Source of the DNA: Bog-473 sp963828825 | GTDB taxonomy: Bacteria; Actinomycetota; Acidimicrobiia; Acidimicrobiales; RAAP-2 | Direction: 5' to 3' | DNA: 64,000 bases | Assembly: GCA_963828825.1 (NCBI GenBank) | Contig: CAWHGF010000007.1 | Span: forward strand, 744,001 to 808,000 | Shown: piece after piece, positions 35,251-44,225 of the stretch | Position numbering within the stretch: position 1 is the first letter of the stretch | Layout of the letters: each line of letters opens with the position of its first letter | Notes under the pieces: model-generated | Database searches by the model: none | What the model saw: the letters and a program-made list of their open reading frames with translations, nothing else | What the model was told of the DNA's origin: nothing | Position numbers and translations under genes: made by a program

Positions 35251-36849
35251 TCAGACAACAGGTCCGGACACCTCCTCCGGCACGACCTGGTCCTGGTCCT
35301 GGTCCTGGCCCCGGTCCTGGCCCTCTGCGCCGACCGGGATCAGCACCGTGACCACCAGCCCTTCGCCGGGCGTTGACGCGGCGGAGACGGTCCCACCATG
35401 GGCCGCCACGATGGCGGCGACGATAGAAAGACCGAGCCCGCTGCCGCCGCGCGTGCGCGACCGAGCCGGGTCGGCGCGATAGAAGCGCTCGAAGACGCGC
35501 CGGGCGTCCTCGTCGGGCATACCCGGGCCACTGTCACGCACCTCGACCCGAGCCTGATCGCCGACCTGGTCAACCCGCACCGTGGCGGTCGTCCCGGGCG
35601 GCGTATGCGCCCGCACGTTGGCCAGGAGATTGTCCAGAACCTGGCGCAGGCGATCCTTGTCGCCGGTCACCTCGATTGGGCGAGCCGCCCAGAACCGCAC
35701 GGGCCACTCGGGCCCGACGGCGCTCGCCGTCCGGACGGCGTCCGAGGCCAGCGACACCAGTTCCACGGGCGCCGTCTCCATGGGCAGGCCCTCGTCCAGC
35801 CGGGCCAGGGTCAGGAGGTCGTTGACCAGCCGGTCCATGCGTGCGGTCTCCGTGCGGATACCCGAGACGATGCGCGGCAGGTCATCGGAATGCTGCGATC
35901 CGCCCCGCTCGAAGAGCTCGGCGTAGGCCGACACCGCGGCGATCGGCGTGCGCAGCTCGTGTGAGGCGTCGGCGACGAACTGGCGCAGGTGTTGCTCGTT
36001 TTGGCGCAACCTGGACTCGGACGCGACGCGGGCGGAGAACGCGGTCTGGATCCGTTCGAGCATCACGTTGAGGGCACGGGCCAGGCGGCCGACCTCAGTC
36101 GCCTGGTCGCCTCCGGGGACGCGCTGATCGAGATTGCCCCCGGCGATGGAGTCGGCGGTCCGCTCCACGTCCTCGAGGGGGCGGAGGCCGAGCCGAACCA
36201 GCCACCACCCGCCGGCGAGGGCCAGCACCAGCGCTCCGGCGGTCACGGCGAGCTCGGTCAGGAAGAGCGTGTGCAGAGTGCTGTTCTGGTCAACGAGGGG
36301 CTGCGCCTGCACCTCCACCAGGTTGCCGGTGAGCTTCTCGGCACGTACGCGGAAGCTCGGACCACCGGGTGCGATGGAACCGGTCGTGAAGTACGCGACC
36401 TGTGACCCGTCGGGCTGGGCGGTGAAACCGGACATGGGCACCGGTAGCTGGGGGCGGTAGGGGTGGTCATCGACGTAGGCGGGGCACTCCACGCTTTTGA
36501 CGACAGTGCTCTTGCTCGCGGTCACCACCGCGAAGTAACTGACGGCGAAGATGTTGGGGAAGCCCCCTGTGCCGGGAGCGGCGCCGGACCCGGTGTTGCC
36601 GCTGTTCCCGCTGTTGCCGGTGCCGGCATCTGCGCCGCCGACGCCCGCGCCGCGTTGCGGCACGCAGCCGTTGAAGACAAGACCGGTCGGCGTCCCCACG
36701 AGGTCCCGGGTGCGCTGCTGCGCCAGTTGCTGGTCGACCTGGTTGTAAAGGGAGGTGCGCAAGGCCGAGTAGGTGGCGAAGTCGGCCACCACCAGCGCCA
36801 CGATGGCAATTGCCCCGACCGCGAGCAGGAGTCGGAGCCGGAGAGACAC
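35251..36849 (-). CDS. Two-component sensor histidine kinase
   Basis: This is a 532-residue membrane kinase. An N-terminal helix (LLLAVGAIAIVALVVADFAT), a roughly 170-residue extracytoplasmic sensor with a Gly/Asn/Ser-rich insert, and a second helix (TAGALVLALAGGWWLV) are followed by a HAMP linker. HisKA has the phospho-acceptor His297 in DASHELRTPIAA. The ATPase boxes are DNLLANVRAHT, VEVRDSGPGMP, VFERFYRAD and RGGSGLGLSIVAAIV. Its GTG directly abuts the regulator's TGA. The C-terminus carries a short Gln-Asp repeat. The ligand is unknown; downstream genes suggest an envelope stimulus. Confidence 0.95.
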   Translation of the reverse strand: MSLRLRLLLAVGAIAIVALVVADFATYSALRTSLYNQVDQQLAQQRTRDLVGTPTGLVFNGCVPQRGAGVGGADAGTGNSGNSGNTGSGAAPGTGGFPNIFAVSYFAVVTASKSTVVKSVECPAYVDDHPYRPQLPVPMSGFTAQPDGSQVAYFTTGSIAPGGPSFRVRAEKLTGNLVEVQAQPLVDQNSTLHTLFLTELAVTAGALVLALAGGWWLVRLGLRPLEDVERTADSIAGGNLDQRVPGGDQATEVGRLARALNVMLERIQTAFSARVASESRLRQNEQHLRQFVADASHELRTPIAAVSAYAELFERGGSQHSDDLPRIVSGIRTETARMDRLVNDLLTLARLDEGLPMETAPVELVSLASDAVRTASAVGPEWPVRFWAARPIEVTGDKDRLRQVLDNLLANVRAHTPPGTTATVRVDQVGDQARVEVRDSGPGMPDEDARRVFERFYRADPARSRTRGGSGLGLSIVAAIVAAHGGTVSAASTPGEGLVVTVLIPVGAEGQDRGQDQDQDQVVPEEVSGPVV

Positions 36850-37563
36850 TCAGGCCGCTCCGTTGGCCGACTCCGGCTCCCGCAGGGTGTAGCCGACGAG
36901 CCGGATGGTGTGGATGAGCGGCGGCCCGAACTTCTCGAGCTTCTTGCGCAGGTAGCTGACGTAGGTCTCCACGACGTTCCCGTCTCCGCCGAAGTCGTAG
37001 TGCCAGACGTGGTCGAGGATCTGCGACTTGGACAGTACGTGGCGCGGGTTGAGCATGAAGTAGCGCAAGAGATTGAACTCCGTTGCGGTGAGGTTGATGG
37101 CGTTCCCCGCGCGCCGCACCTCGTGCGCGCTCTCGTCAAGCTCCAGATCCGAGAAGCGGAGGACGCCGTCGTCCTCGGGCTCGTACCCGGTGCGGCGCAG
37201 GATCGCGTGCACCCGGGCGATCACCTCGGCCAGCGCGAAGGGCTTGGTCACATAGTCGTCGCCGCCTACGGTGAGACCGGCCAGCTTGTCCTGCAGCGTG
37301 TCGCGCGCGGTCAGGAAGAGCACGGGCACCCGCAGCCCATCGGAGCGCAGCCGTCGCGTCACCTCGAGGCCGTCGAGGTCAGGCAGCATGACATCGAGGA
37401 TGACGAGGTCGGGCGGATCCTCCTGGGCCTGGGCCAGGGCCTTGCGACCCGTCATCGCCTCGTCGACCGTGAACCCCTCGTAACGCAGCGATGTCGCGAC
37501 CGCATCGACGATAGAGGGTTCGTCGTCAACCACCAGAACCCGCGGTCCGTTGTCCGTCTTCAC
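36850..37563 (-). CDS. OmpR-family response regulator
   Basis: This is a 237-residue regulator from GTG 37563, which follows GGAGG by 9 nt. The receiver domain has the acidic pocket VVDDE, phospho-acceptor Asp57 in LVILDVMLPDLDG, and the conserved lysine in DDYVTKPFAL. The C-terminal winged helix shows INLTATEFNLLRYFMLNPRH, then SKSQILDHVW and VVETYVSYLRKKLEKFG, the OmpR/PhoB DNA-recognition region. It heads the operon regulator-kinase-GT2/GtrA-GT-C and presumably controls it; I did not identify the target site. Confidence 0.95.
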   Translation of the reverse strand: MKTDNGPRVLVVDDEPSIVDAVATSLRYEGFTVDEAMTGRKALAQAQEDPPDLVILDVMLPDLDGLEVTRRLRSDGLRVPVLFLTARDTLQDKLAGLTVGGDDYVTKPFALAEVIARVHAILRRTGYEPEDDGVLRFSDLELDESAHEVRRAGNAINLTATEFNLLRYFMLNPRHVLSKSQILDHVWHYDFGGDGNVVETYVSYLRKKLEKFGPPLIHTIRLVGYTLREPESANGAA

Positions 37564-37651
37564 TTGGCCACACCTCCGTGCCACACAGGGTCGCGCCCCT
37601 GTTTTCCCGCCCAGTGTGACCCACCTGTGGGCCTCCTGTGAGCGCGGGGGA

Positions 37652-38920
37652 TCAGGGGGAATGGGCGTCGAGCGCGCGTCGGAGCAGGTCAAGGGCCGAA
37701 ATGGCTCCGTACTGGCGGACGCGTTCCCGGTCACCGGGCACCCGCAGCTCGCGGGTCTGGACCGGCTGGCCAGGGAGGTGGAGCCCGACGAAGACGGTGC
37801 CCGGCGCCACGCCCTCCTGGTCGTCGGGCCCGGCCACCCCTGTGATGCCGAGACCCACGTCGGCCCCGGTCACCCGGGCGGCGCCCTCGGCCATGGCCGC
37901 CGCAGCCGACTCGGTGACCACCGGCCCGGCGGGCACCCCCAGGACGTCGAATTTGACCTGCGAGTCGTAGGCGACGACACCACCCCGGAACCACGATGAG
38001 GCCCCGGCCACGTTGACGAGGCGGGAGGCGATGAGGCCGCCGGTCAGCGACTCGGCCACGCCGAAGGTCAGGCCGCGGGCGATGAGACGGGTGGCCACCG
38101 CGACCTCCATCGACTCGTCATCGACGCCGAAGACGATGTCGCCGAGGCGCTCCTCAATGGCGCGACGCACCTCGGCGTCCTCCTTGTCGAGCAACGCGGT
38201 GACATCGTCGAGGGTGCGGGCGCGGGCGGTGATGCGCACCTTGATCCCCTCGATCCCCGAAGCCAAAAAGGCCAGCGTGACGTCGCCGGTGGCGTCGAGC
38301 GCGTCGATGCGGTCCTGGAGGGCCTCGGCCAGGCCGGACTCGCTCGCCCCCCACGTGCGCAAGACGCGGCTGGCGATCACACCCGTTTCTTCGCTGGACT
38401 CCGCCATGCGCGCGCGCAGGTCGGGCAGGATGGCGCGCTCGAACATCTCGGCCATCTCGTAGGGGACGCCGGGAACCGCGTAGACGACCTTGTTCCCGAC
38501 CGGGCAGATGAGGCCCGGGGCCGTGCCAGCCACCTGGGGAATGACGGCTGCGCCCTGCGGCACGTCGGCCTGGCGCGCGTTGTTGACCGACATGGTGCGA
38601 CCCCGGGCTTCGAAGAAGCCGGCGATGACGGCGACGATCGCCTGGTCGCGTACCAGCGGCACACCCATGACCTCGGCGATGGCCTCCCGGGTGATGTCGT
38701 CCTGGGTGGGTCCCAGCCCGCCGCACATGATGACGCCGTCACTTCGGGCCAGCGCGGTGCGGAGCGCCAGGGTGATGCGATCGTGATTGTCGCCCACGGC
38801 CTGATGGAAATGGGAGGCCACGCCGTTGGCGGCCAGGTGCTCGCCCAGCCAGGCGGAGTTGGTATCGGCGATCTGGCCCAGGAGTAGCTCGGTGCCCACC
38901 GCGACGATCTCGATCCTCAT
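37652..38920 (-). CDS. cinA: CinA-family nicotinamide mononucleotide deamidase
   Basis: This 422-residue two-domain CinA has an N-terminal MoCF-like domain, MRIEIVAVGTELLLGQIADT, with MCGGLGPTQDDITREAIAEV, active on ADP-ribose in characterised relatives. The C-terminal amidase-like domain (about 260-420) has GVAESLTGGLIASRLVNVAG, GGVVAYDSQVKFDVLGV and GITGVAGPDDQEG, the NMN deamidase active-site region with its catalytic serine. It recycles NMN to NaMN; the competence link is historical. It follows pgsA by 9 bp, as in many actinobacteria. Confidence 0.96.
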   Translation of the reverse strand: MRIEIVAVGTELLLGQIADTNSAWLGEHLAANGVASHFHQAVGDNHDRITLALRTALARSDGVIMCGGLGPTQDDITREAIAEVMGVPLVRDQAIVAVIAGFFEARGRTMSVNNARQADVPQGAAVIPQVAGTAPGLICPVGNKVVYAVPGVPYEMAEMFERAILPDLRARMAESSEETGVIASRVLRTWGASESGLAEALQDRIDALDATGDVTLAFLASGIEGIKVRITARARTLDDVTALLDKEDAEVRRAIEERLGDIVFGVDDESMEVAVATRLIARGLTFGVAESLTGGLIASRLVNVAGASSWFRGGVVAYDSQVKFDVLGVPAGPVVTESAAAAMAEGAARVTGADVGLGITGVAGPDDQEGVAPGTVFVGLHLPGQPVQTRELRVPGDRERVRQYGAISALDLLRRALDAHSP

Positions 38921-38929
38921 GGGGGGACC

Positions 38930-39523
38930 TTACGGTGCGGCCGACCGGTGCAGCGCCCGCCGGCCGTCGAGCATGTACTCGGCGCCGGTGTACAGCGTGA
39001 GCGCGCAGGCGAACCAGATCACGGCGACCTGCAGCGTGTGCTGGTGCGCCAGCGGCGGGATGATGCAGGTGCCCACGGCGAAGTCCTGCACCAGGGTCTT
39101 GAGCTTGGCCGACTTCCGGGCCGGGATGGAGACGCCGTATCGCCCCACCCAGGAGCGGTACAGCTGCATGCCCACCTCGCGGATGGTGATGAGGATGACC
39201 GGCAGCCAGGGCAGGTGGCCCTGGGCGGACAGAGTGATGAGGGCGCCGAGGACGACGGCCTTGTCCGCCAGCGGGTCGAGAAAGGCCCCCGAGCGGGTGG
39301 TGCCGTGCCGGCGGGCCATATAGCCATCGAGCCCGTCGCTGCCGGCGAGCACCAGGCCCACCACCACGTTGATCCACGACGCCCCCCAGGCGACGAGCAT
39401 GAGCACGTAGACCGGAGCGGCGAGCAGCCGGGCCACGGTGACGGCGTTCGCCGGCGTGACCAGGGCGCTCGGGCCGAACGTGAACCCCGCGTGGGAGCCG
39501 GGCTCGTGCGTGGCCTCGGTCAC
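38930..39523 (-). CDS. pgsA: CDP-diacylglycerol-glycerol-3-phosphate 3-phosphatidyltransferase
   Basis: This 197-residue integral membrane enzyme makes phosphatidylglycerol phosphate. The CDP-alcohol phosphatidyltransferase signature DGxxAR-x8-Gx3Dx3D is present as GSDGLDGYMARRHGTTRSGA followed by FLDPLADKAVV. The N-terminus has NAVTVARLLAAPVYVLMLVA, and further helices span the rest. The GTG start at 39523 overlaps the rimO stop (GTGA), so translation is coupled. A phosphatidylinositol-type synthase is less likely given the rimO-pgsA-cinA context. Confidence 0.93.
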   Translation of the reverse strand: MTEATHEPGSHAGFTFGPSALVTPANAVTVARLLAAPVYVLMLVAWGASWINVVVGLVLAGSDGLDGYMARRHGTTRSGAFLDPLADKAVVLGALITLSAQGHLPWLPVILITIREVGMQLYRSWVGRYGVSIPARKSAKLKTLVQDFAVGTCIIPPLAHQHTLQVAVIWFACALTLYTGAEYMLDGRRALHRSAAP

Positions 39524-40917
39524 GGTGCTCCCGCGCCCGCACCGGCGAGGGCCGGATTCCGGTGAGCGGCCGCCACGGCATGGAGGTCCGGGCCCGCCGC
39601 GCCGGTGATGGTGACGTCAACGAGGCTGCCCACCGCCAACTCCGTCGGCAGGTACACGATGCCGTCGATCTCGGGCGCCTCGTGCACCGTACGTCCACGT
39701 CCGGGTGCGTCGACGAGCACCTGGCGGGTGGCGCCGATGAGCGCGTCGCGCTTGGCCGCCGTGATGGCGTCCTGGAGTTCGGCGCACTCACGCATGCGCT
39801 CGAGGGCGAGCTCGGCCGGCACCTGCTCATTTAGGCCGGCGGCATGGGTGCCGTCCTCGCGTGAGAACGGGAAGAAACCGGCCCAGTCGAGCTGCGCCGC
39901 ATTGAGGAATTCGAGCAGGAGGTCGTGATCGCGCTCGGTCTCGCCCGGGTAGCCGAGGATGAAGGAAGACCGGAACGTGGCGTCGGGGTCGGCGGCCCTG
40001 ATGTCGCCAATGCGGCGCAGGAAGCGGTCGCCATCGCCCCAACGGCGCATGCGGGCGAGCAGCGGGCGCGCGACGTGCTGCAGCGAGAGGTCGAAGTACG
40101 GCACTCCCGTGGCCAGGACGGTCTCGATCAGCTCGTCGGTCAACCCGGAGGGATAGAGGTAGAGCAAGCGGGTCCGCTCCACCCGGGCCGACACGGCGCG
40201 AGTGAGTGCGGCGATGGGCGAAGGACCATGGGCGATGCGGTCCCGCCGGCCCGGGCCTGACCGATCCCGGCCGTAGGAGGCCAGGTCCTGCGCGACGAGG
40301 ACGATCTCACGCAGTGCGGGCGCACCACCGGCGGGCGTGCGCAGCGCGTCGACCTCGGCCAGCACCTCCTCGGGCGAACGGGACCGCTGCTTGCCCCGGA
40401 AGGACGGGATGGCGCAGAACCCACAGATGCGGTCACAGCCCTCGGCGACCTTCACGTAGGCCCAGGGGGCGCGGGCGACGGGGCGCGGCAGCTCAAGGAG
40501 GTCGAACCCGTTCGTGGTTGGTGTTTGTGGAACGGAGCGTGGTCCGGGCGTGAGGGTGACCGGGACGGCATCTGCGCTGGACGGCGACGTGGGGAGAGCC
40601 GTGAGTGAGGTCCCGAACCCTGCCACCAGGTCGACCTCGGGCAGCGCGTCGCGCAACTCGTCGCCATAGCGCTCGGCCATGCAGCCGGTCACGACCAGGC
40701 GGGCGCCCGGCCGGCGCGATTCGGCCAGAGTCAGGATGGTGTCGATCGACTCCTGGCGGGCGGCGTCGATGAAGGCACACGTGTTGACCACGACGAGGTC
40801 GGCCGTGTCGGCGTCCGGAGCGCGCCCATATCCCTGTGCAGTGAGATAGCCCTCCAACTTGTCGGAGTCGACCTGGTTCTTCGGGCACCCCAAGGTCTGG
40901 AGCCAGTAGAGGCCCAT
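39520..40917 (-). CDS. rimO: Ribosomal protein uS12 methylthiotransferase
   Basis: This 465-residue radical-SAM methylthiotransferase modifies an aspartate of ribosomal protein S12. The N-terminal UPF0004 domain supplies three cysteines (LQTLGCPKNQVDSDKLEGYL, VVNTCAFIDAARQ, VTGCMAERYG). The radical-SAM cluster is CDRICGFCAIPSFRGKQRSR. A C-terminal TRAM-like part begins near APGRGRTVHEAPEIDGIVYL. I chose the ATG at 40917; a GTG at 40920 is the adjacent codon and has better ribosome-site spacing, so the start could be one codon earlier. Confidence 0.95.
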   Translation of the reverse strand: MGLYWLQTLGCPKNQVDSDKLEGYLTAQGYGRAPDADTADLVVVNTCAFIDAARQESIDTILTLAESRRPGARLVVTGCMAERYGDELRDALPEVDLVAGFGTSLTALPTSPSSADAVPVTLTPGPRSVPQTPTTNGFDLLELPRPVARAPWAYVKVAEGCDRICGFCAIPSFRGKQRSRSPEEVLAEVDALRTPAGGAPALREIVLVAQDLASYGRDRSGPGRRDRIAHGPSPIAALTRAVSARVERTRLLYLYPSGLTDELIETVLATGVPYFDLSLQHVARPLLARMRRWGDGDRFLRRIGDIRAADPDATFRSSFILGYPGETERDHDLLLEFLNAAQLDWAGFFPFSREDGTHAAGLNEQVPAELALERMRECAELQDAITAAKRDALIGATRQVLVDAPGRGRTVHEAPEIDGIVYLPTELAVGSLVDVTITGAAGPDLHAVAAAHRNPALAGAGAGAP

Positions 40918-40974
40918 CACGTCACACACTCCTCGCACCAGGCCGGATCCCGACGGAGCGACGGGGCCTCGGCA

Positions 40975-40992
40975 GGCCCGCGTGCGCGGGCC
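40975..40992 (-). terminator. GC hairpin between tRNA-Ser and rimO, possible terminator
   Basis: GGCCCGC and GCGGGCC form a perfect 7-bp stem around GTGC. It lies 43 bp beyond the tRNA-Ser 3' end and before the rimO start, on a path transcribed leftward. No U-tract follows, as is common in high-GC genomes. It could end the tRNA transcript. Confidence 0.4.
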
Positions 40993-41034
40993 GGACTATC
41001 CGGATCGTCCGGCACCAGGTGCCCGACTCCCGAG

Positions 41035-41123
41035 CGGAGAGGGAGGGATTTGAACCCTCGGACCCGGTTACCCAGGTCAACTCATTAGCAGTGAGTCCGA
41101 TTCGGCCGCTCTCGCACCTCTCC
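41035..41123 (-). tRNA. tRNA-Ser(GCT)
   Basis: This is an 89-nt class II tRNA on the minus strand. The acceptor stem GGAGAGG (41123-41117) pairs with CCTCTCC (41042-41036), with a G discriminator at 41035. The anticodon loop reads CTGCTAA with GCT as anticodon, the long variable arm is GGTAACCGGGTCC, and the T-loop is GGGTTCAAATCCC. CCA is not encoded. The half from the anticodon loop to the 5' end is copied at 62473, marking this gene as an integration target. Confidence 0.96.
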
Positions 41124-41243
41124 AGCAGGGATTTTGCATTTCGAGCATGGACCCCGTCCATAACGTGTCCATGATCGCTACGCCGATCCCGTGAAGGGGA
41201 GCCTACGTGACCGCTCGCCAGGCGTTTGGCACGTCAGGGTGTC
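41088..41243. repeat. Left copy of island-flanking direct repeat (att-like)
   Basis: This segment of about 156 bp runs from the tRNA-Ser anticodon loop, past the tRNA 5' end, into the first codons of an integrase remnant. It matches 62473-62629 with only a handful of substitutions and one single-base indel. Inside it, ATGGAC and GTCCAT form an inverted repeat (41147-41161) with an extra GTCCAT at 41167, retained in both copies. Confidence 0.88.
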
Positions 41244-41508
41244 GCTTGGTCGCGACCCCAACACTCATCGCTACCGGTACGCGCACGCAACCGTCCATGG
41301 TGGGCGACGCGATGCCCAAAAGGCGGCGGCGCAACTCGTCAATGAGGCGTCGCAGGGACGGATCTCGCTGACGAACGAGACCATCGGAGGCCTTCTCGCT
41401 GGCTCGACCACATCGGACGAGCCCCCAAGACCTTGGTCGAGAACCGCCGTATGGCTGCCGCCATCGCCAAGGACCTGGGGGCGAAGGACCTGCGGAAGCT
41501 GAAGGCGT
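41191..41508 (+). pseudogene. Tyrosine recombinase (integrase), N-terminal remnant
   Basis: From GTG 41191 the frame reads VKGSLRDRSPGVWHVRVSLG, then RRDAQKAAAQLVNEASQGRI. This is the Arm/SAM-like N-terminus of actinobacterial phage-type integrases. A frameshift near 41397 moves it to RWLDHIGRAPKTLVENRRMA, then AKDLGAKDLRKLKAS, after which homology ends at about 41508. The core-binding end and whole catalytic domain (R-H-R-Y) are missing. It is closely related to the remnant at 62577-63125 and lies directly against the tRNA, as an integrase would in an integrated element. Confidence 0.85.
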
Positions 41509-41796
41509 CGGTTTGGGTGCTAGCTCCCGTGAGCGGCCGAGATGGCTCAAAAGGACCCGGTCCAACACATGACACACGGCAACAGCTCGCCAGTCGGCCC
41601 GCTCGACGATCTCGAGTGCGAAAAGTGCCCCATAATGCGCGGACAACATTCGGCGAGGGTGTCACCTACCGCCGTACATGACTGGGGCCTCACTTAGCGC
41701 AGCGACTGGTGCTGCCAGATAGCTTTACTCCCCGAGAGTTGCCAGCCAAAGAGGTAGCATTCGCTGCGTCCACGAGGTGCGAAGGGGAGAAAAGAG

Positions 41797-42189
41797 ATGC
41801 CTGAGTTCCCTGCGATTACTCACGTGGCGCTAACGGTTACGAGCCTTGAACGGAGTGTGCCTTGGTACAAGGATCTGTTCGGCTCGGACCCAATCCTTGA
41901 CGAGGACACAGGTCCGTTCCAGCGCGTCGCTTGGCTTACCGGCGGCACAATCGTTGGCGTAACTCAGTTTCCTGACTTGGACAGCACTGAGCCGTTCAAC
42001 GAGCGGCGGCCGGGGCTCGATCATCTGGCCTTCGGCTGTGCCAACACCGATGAGTTAAAGGCATGGGAAATCCGTCTGAACGAACTCGGCATCCCCAACG
42101 GTGGCATCGTGGACACGCCTTACTACTCGGCATTGTCGTTTCGAGATCCCGACAACATCGCACTTGAGTTCTTCGCACCCCGGGGCTAA
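41797..42189 (+). CDS. VOC family protein (glyoxalase/bleomycin-resistance fold)
   Basis: This 130-residue protein follows a clear AGGGGAG site. Two beta-alpha-beta-beta-beta modules are visible: ITHVALTVTSLERSVPWYKD with FGSDPILDEDTGPFQRVAWL, then GLDHLAFGCANTDELKAWEI and YSALSFRDPDNIALEFFAPR. Metal ligands would be His10 in THVAL, His in LDHLAF and Glu in LEFF. Members include glyoxalases, extradiol dioxygenases and epimerases; the reaction cannot be named. It is the first intact gene of the island. Confidence 0.9.
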   Translation: MPEFPAITHVALTVTSLERSVPWYKDLFGSDPILDEDTGPFQRVAWLTGGTIVGVTQFPDLDSTEPFNERRPGLDHLAFGCANTDELKAWEIRLNELGIPNGGIVDTPYYSALSFRDPDNIALEFFAPRG

Positions 42190-42581
42190 GACCGGCGGAG
42201 TATCCGACTGCTTATAGGCCATCCCATACCGAAGTAATAAACCCAGCTTCCCGTCAGCACCAGCTCAAAGTAGTAGGTGTACTGATCACTCTTGCTGGAT
42301 TATTCCGCACGGTTCGGACTGCGGACCTGACCAAAACTTGATGAGAATGGCGGCCAGCACCGGTGCTGCCGGGATCTCTCACCAGTGTCTCGCTCCTGAT
42401 AAGTAATAAGTGGCAAGAACCGGGCCGGTCACACGCCAGGGGCCGTTTCGATCAGCAGCCCCCCTTGACAATGAACCAACGCAGGAGATCGGGCGTCCGA
42501 AGGATCGTGGCGTGGGCATTCCCTAGTGCCGGCTCAGGGTGCCATTTCCGCGAGTGGAAATGGTCCAGTTTGCTGATTATC
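42190..42581. other. Intergenic region without recognised gene
   Basis: These roughly 390 bp lie between the VOC gene and the end of the minus-strand hypothetical gene. They are clearly less GC-rich than the left half of the window. I find no convincing coding frame, RNA gene or hairpin terminator here; open frames on the plus strand are antisense to the next gene. Confidence 0.5.
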
Positions 42582-43091
42582 TCAAGGGGCGGGCGTGCTG
42601 CTTGCTCCCGTTGGTATGCCGAGCAGTTGGCACTGGGCTGCGAGGGCGCTAAGGGCTGTGGTGACGGGTTGCCACCGCTGGGATCCAGCATCTTGTTGAA
42701 GGGTCGCACTCAAACCCCTGGTTGCGCTGACGATCGACGAGTATTGGGGGAGAACAGCGCGGGCCTCCTCGGCCATCTCGACGCTGCGGATTTCGGGGTC
42801 CTGCTGCGCTACAGACGCCGACGATGGGACGGGGGACCCTCTGGATTCGTCGTGCATGAAGTCGGAAGTGAGACGACCGACGGCACCGCAGCTGTTCGCC
42901 ACAGTATGGGACGCAACGTCGACCGGATAGAACGTCACGATGGACGTGCTGGTCGTCGTAGGGGACGCAAATGGCCAATGATCTCCTGGGGTCCAAAACA
43001 CTCCCAGTAACACAGCAACTCCGAGGCCGAGCACCGCCGCTACACATCCAAAGATTACGGTGGTCAGAGCGAGTGATTCCGGCCTCTTCAC
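42582..43091 (-). CDS. Hypothetical protein with N-terminal membrane anchor
   Basis: This 169-residue protein starts at GTG 43091. A single strong hydrophobic helix, ALTTVIFGCVAAVLGLGVAV, follows the basic MKRPES-like start, so it is either membrane-anchored with its C-terminus outside or exported. The remainder is Ser/Thr/Ala-rich: FASPTTTSTSIVTFYPVDVA, SDFMHDESRGSPVPSSASVA and TTALSALAAQCQLLGIPTGA. No domain is recognised. It has no operon partner and lies between VOC and the broken phytanoyl-CoA dioxygenase gene. Confidence 0.6.
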   Translation of the reverse strand: MKRPESLALTTVIFGCVAAVLGLGVAVLLGVFWTPGDHWPFASPTTTSTSIVTFYPVDVASHTVANSCGAVGRLTSDFMHDESRGSPVPSSASVAQQDPEIRSVEMAEEARAVLPQYSSIVSATRGLSATLQQDAGSQRWQPVTTALSALAAQCQLLGIPTGASSTPAP

Positions 43092-43208
43092 CCGATCATG
43101 TTGACACTCTGACCGACGGAGTGCTCACCATCCCCGTTCGCTGCCGGACCGGGGCGGCTCGGCAAACCCGACGGATCACCTATCCGAGGTTGATGAGAAA
43201 CTGCACCC

Positions 43209-44035
43209 GTGAAGCTCGTTGAGTTGGACGCCCGCGCTATCAGGACCGCGCTCTTCAACGACGGCTACGTGGTCATCCGCGAGGTCGTCCCCAAGGAGAT
43301 GTGCGAGGCAGTGCTGGAGGCGTTCGGCTCGGAACTCAAAATCTGGATGCGCGACCCTGCCAGCTGGGACCAGGTGTCAACCGAGATCGATCAAGTCCCG
43401 TTGTGGGGTCACCAGAGCCAGTGGGACATCCGCCAACTCCCCGAGGTCCACCGCGTCTGGACCATGGTGTGGGGCACGGAGAAGCTCTGGGCGGATCGGA
43501 ACTCCTGTCGATTCACCCCGCCGTTTCGCCCTGGTCGGGCAGGTCCCCTCAGGCTGCACTGGGACGTCGACCCATGGGACACGACGCTTCAGTGGTTTCC
43601 GGGCATCCTGACGCTAACCGCGCCGATGTAGGCGAGGGAGGGTTCTGCTGTGCCCCGCGGATCATGGCCAACCGAGACCGCTGGCCGACCACATGGCCGG
43701 TGGAGCAGTGGGGCACCGAGTACCGGCCTGATGGGATCGTGCGTGCCGGTGATCTAGTGGAGGTTCCCCTGCGGGTCGGTGACCTCTTGGTCATGGACAG
43801 CCACTTGCCCCACGGCACCGTTCGCAATGACGGCGACACGCCGAGGGCGGTGTTCTACCTCCAGTTGTTCCCGGCCGGAACCCCCGAGGAAGCGGCGACC
43901 AGAATCGAGGAGCACGAGGCTGGAATCGCCCCAGAGTGGTGGAGATGGAAGCCCGGTCATGACCGCGCAGAGGCCGCCCCAGCGGCCACTCTCACAACTC
44001 ACGGTCGGCGACTTCTCGGCTACGAAACCTGGTAG
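43209..44035 (+). pseudogene. Phytanoyl-CoA dioxygenase family protein, frameshifted
   Basis: This is a Fe(II)/2-oxoglutarate oxygenase split by one frameshift near 43618. The first part (GTG 43209 onward) has YVVIREVVPKEMCEAVLEAF, FTPPFRPGRAGPLRLHWDVD (metal His and Asp) and a premature stop at 43631. The second frame continues DVGEGGFCCAPRIMANRD, GDLVEVPLRVGDLLVMDSHL and PHGTVRNDGDTPRAVFYLQL (third ligand His), ending at 44035. All metal ligands survive across the two pieces, so the break is recent or a sequencing error. Intact, it would be about 275 residues and hydroxylate a small organic substrate. Confidence 0.8.
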
Positions 44036-44125
44036 CTCGGCTTTGCCAGACGCGCCCGCAAAGTTCGCCGGTACCCGGTATCAGTGGTTCCCGCCCGCTC
44101 GCAACGTGCCGATACTGACCTATCC

Positions 44126-44146
44126 GAGGGTGTCCCCATGCGCCGG
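44126..44146 (+). repeat. Island motif copy
   Basis: Copy of the GRGTGYCCC-N3/4-CGCCGG family, here GAGGGTGTCCCCATGCGCCGG, 125 bp before the NAD(P)-binding gene. Confidence 0.6.
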
Positions 44147-44225
44147 ACTTGGGTGTGGCTCATCGATACGCATTTGGGACACGGACGGTGCCTCCGCATG
44201 CACTCCTTCGATGATGTTGAGCCCC

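Noticed and set aside
42363..43010. 215-residue plus-strand frame
   Set aside because: Antisense to the membrane-anchored hypothetical protein, which has a cleaner start and composition; the plus frame shows no hydrophobic pattern or motif.
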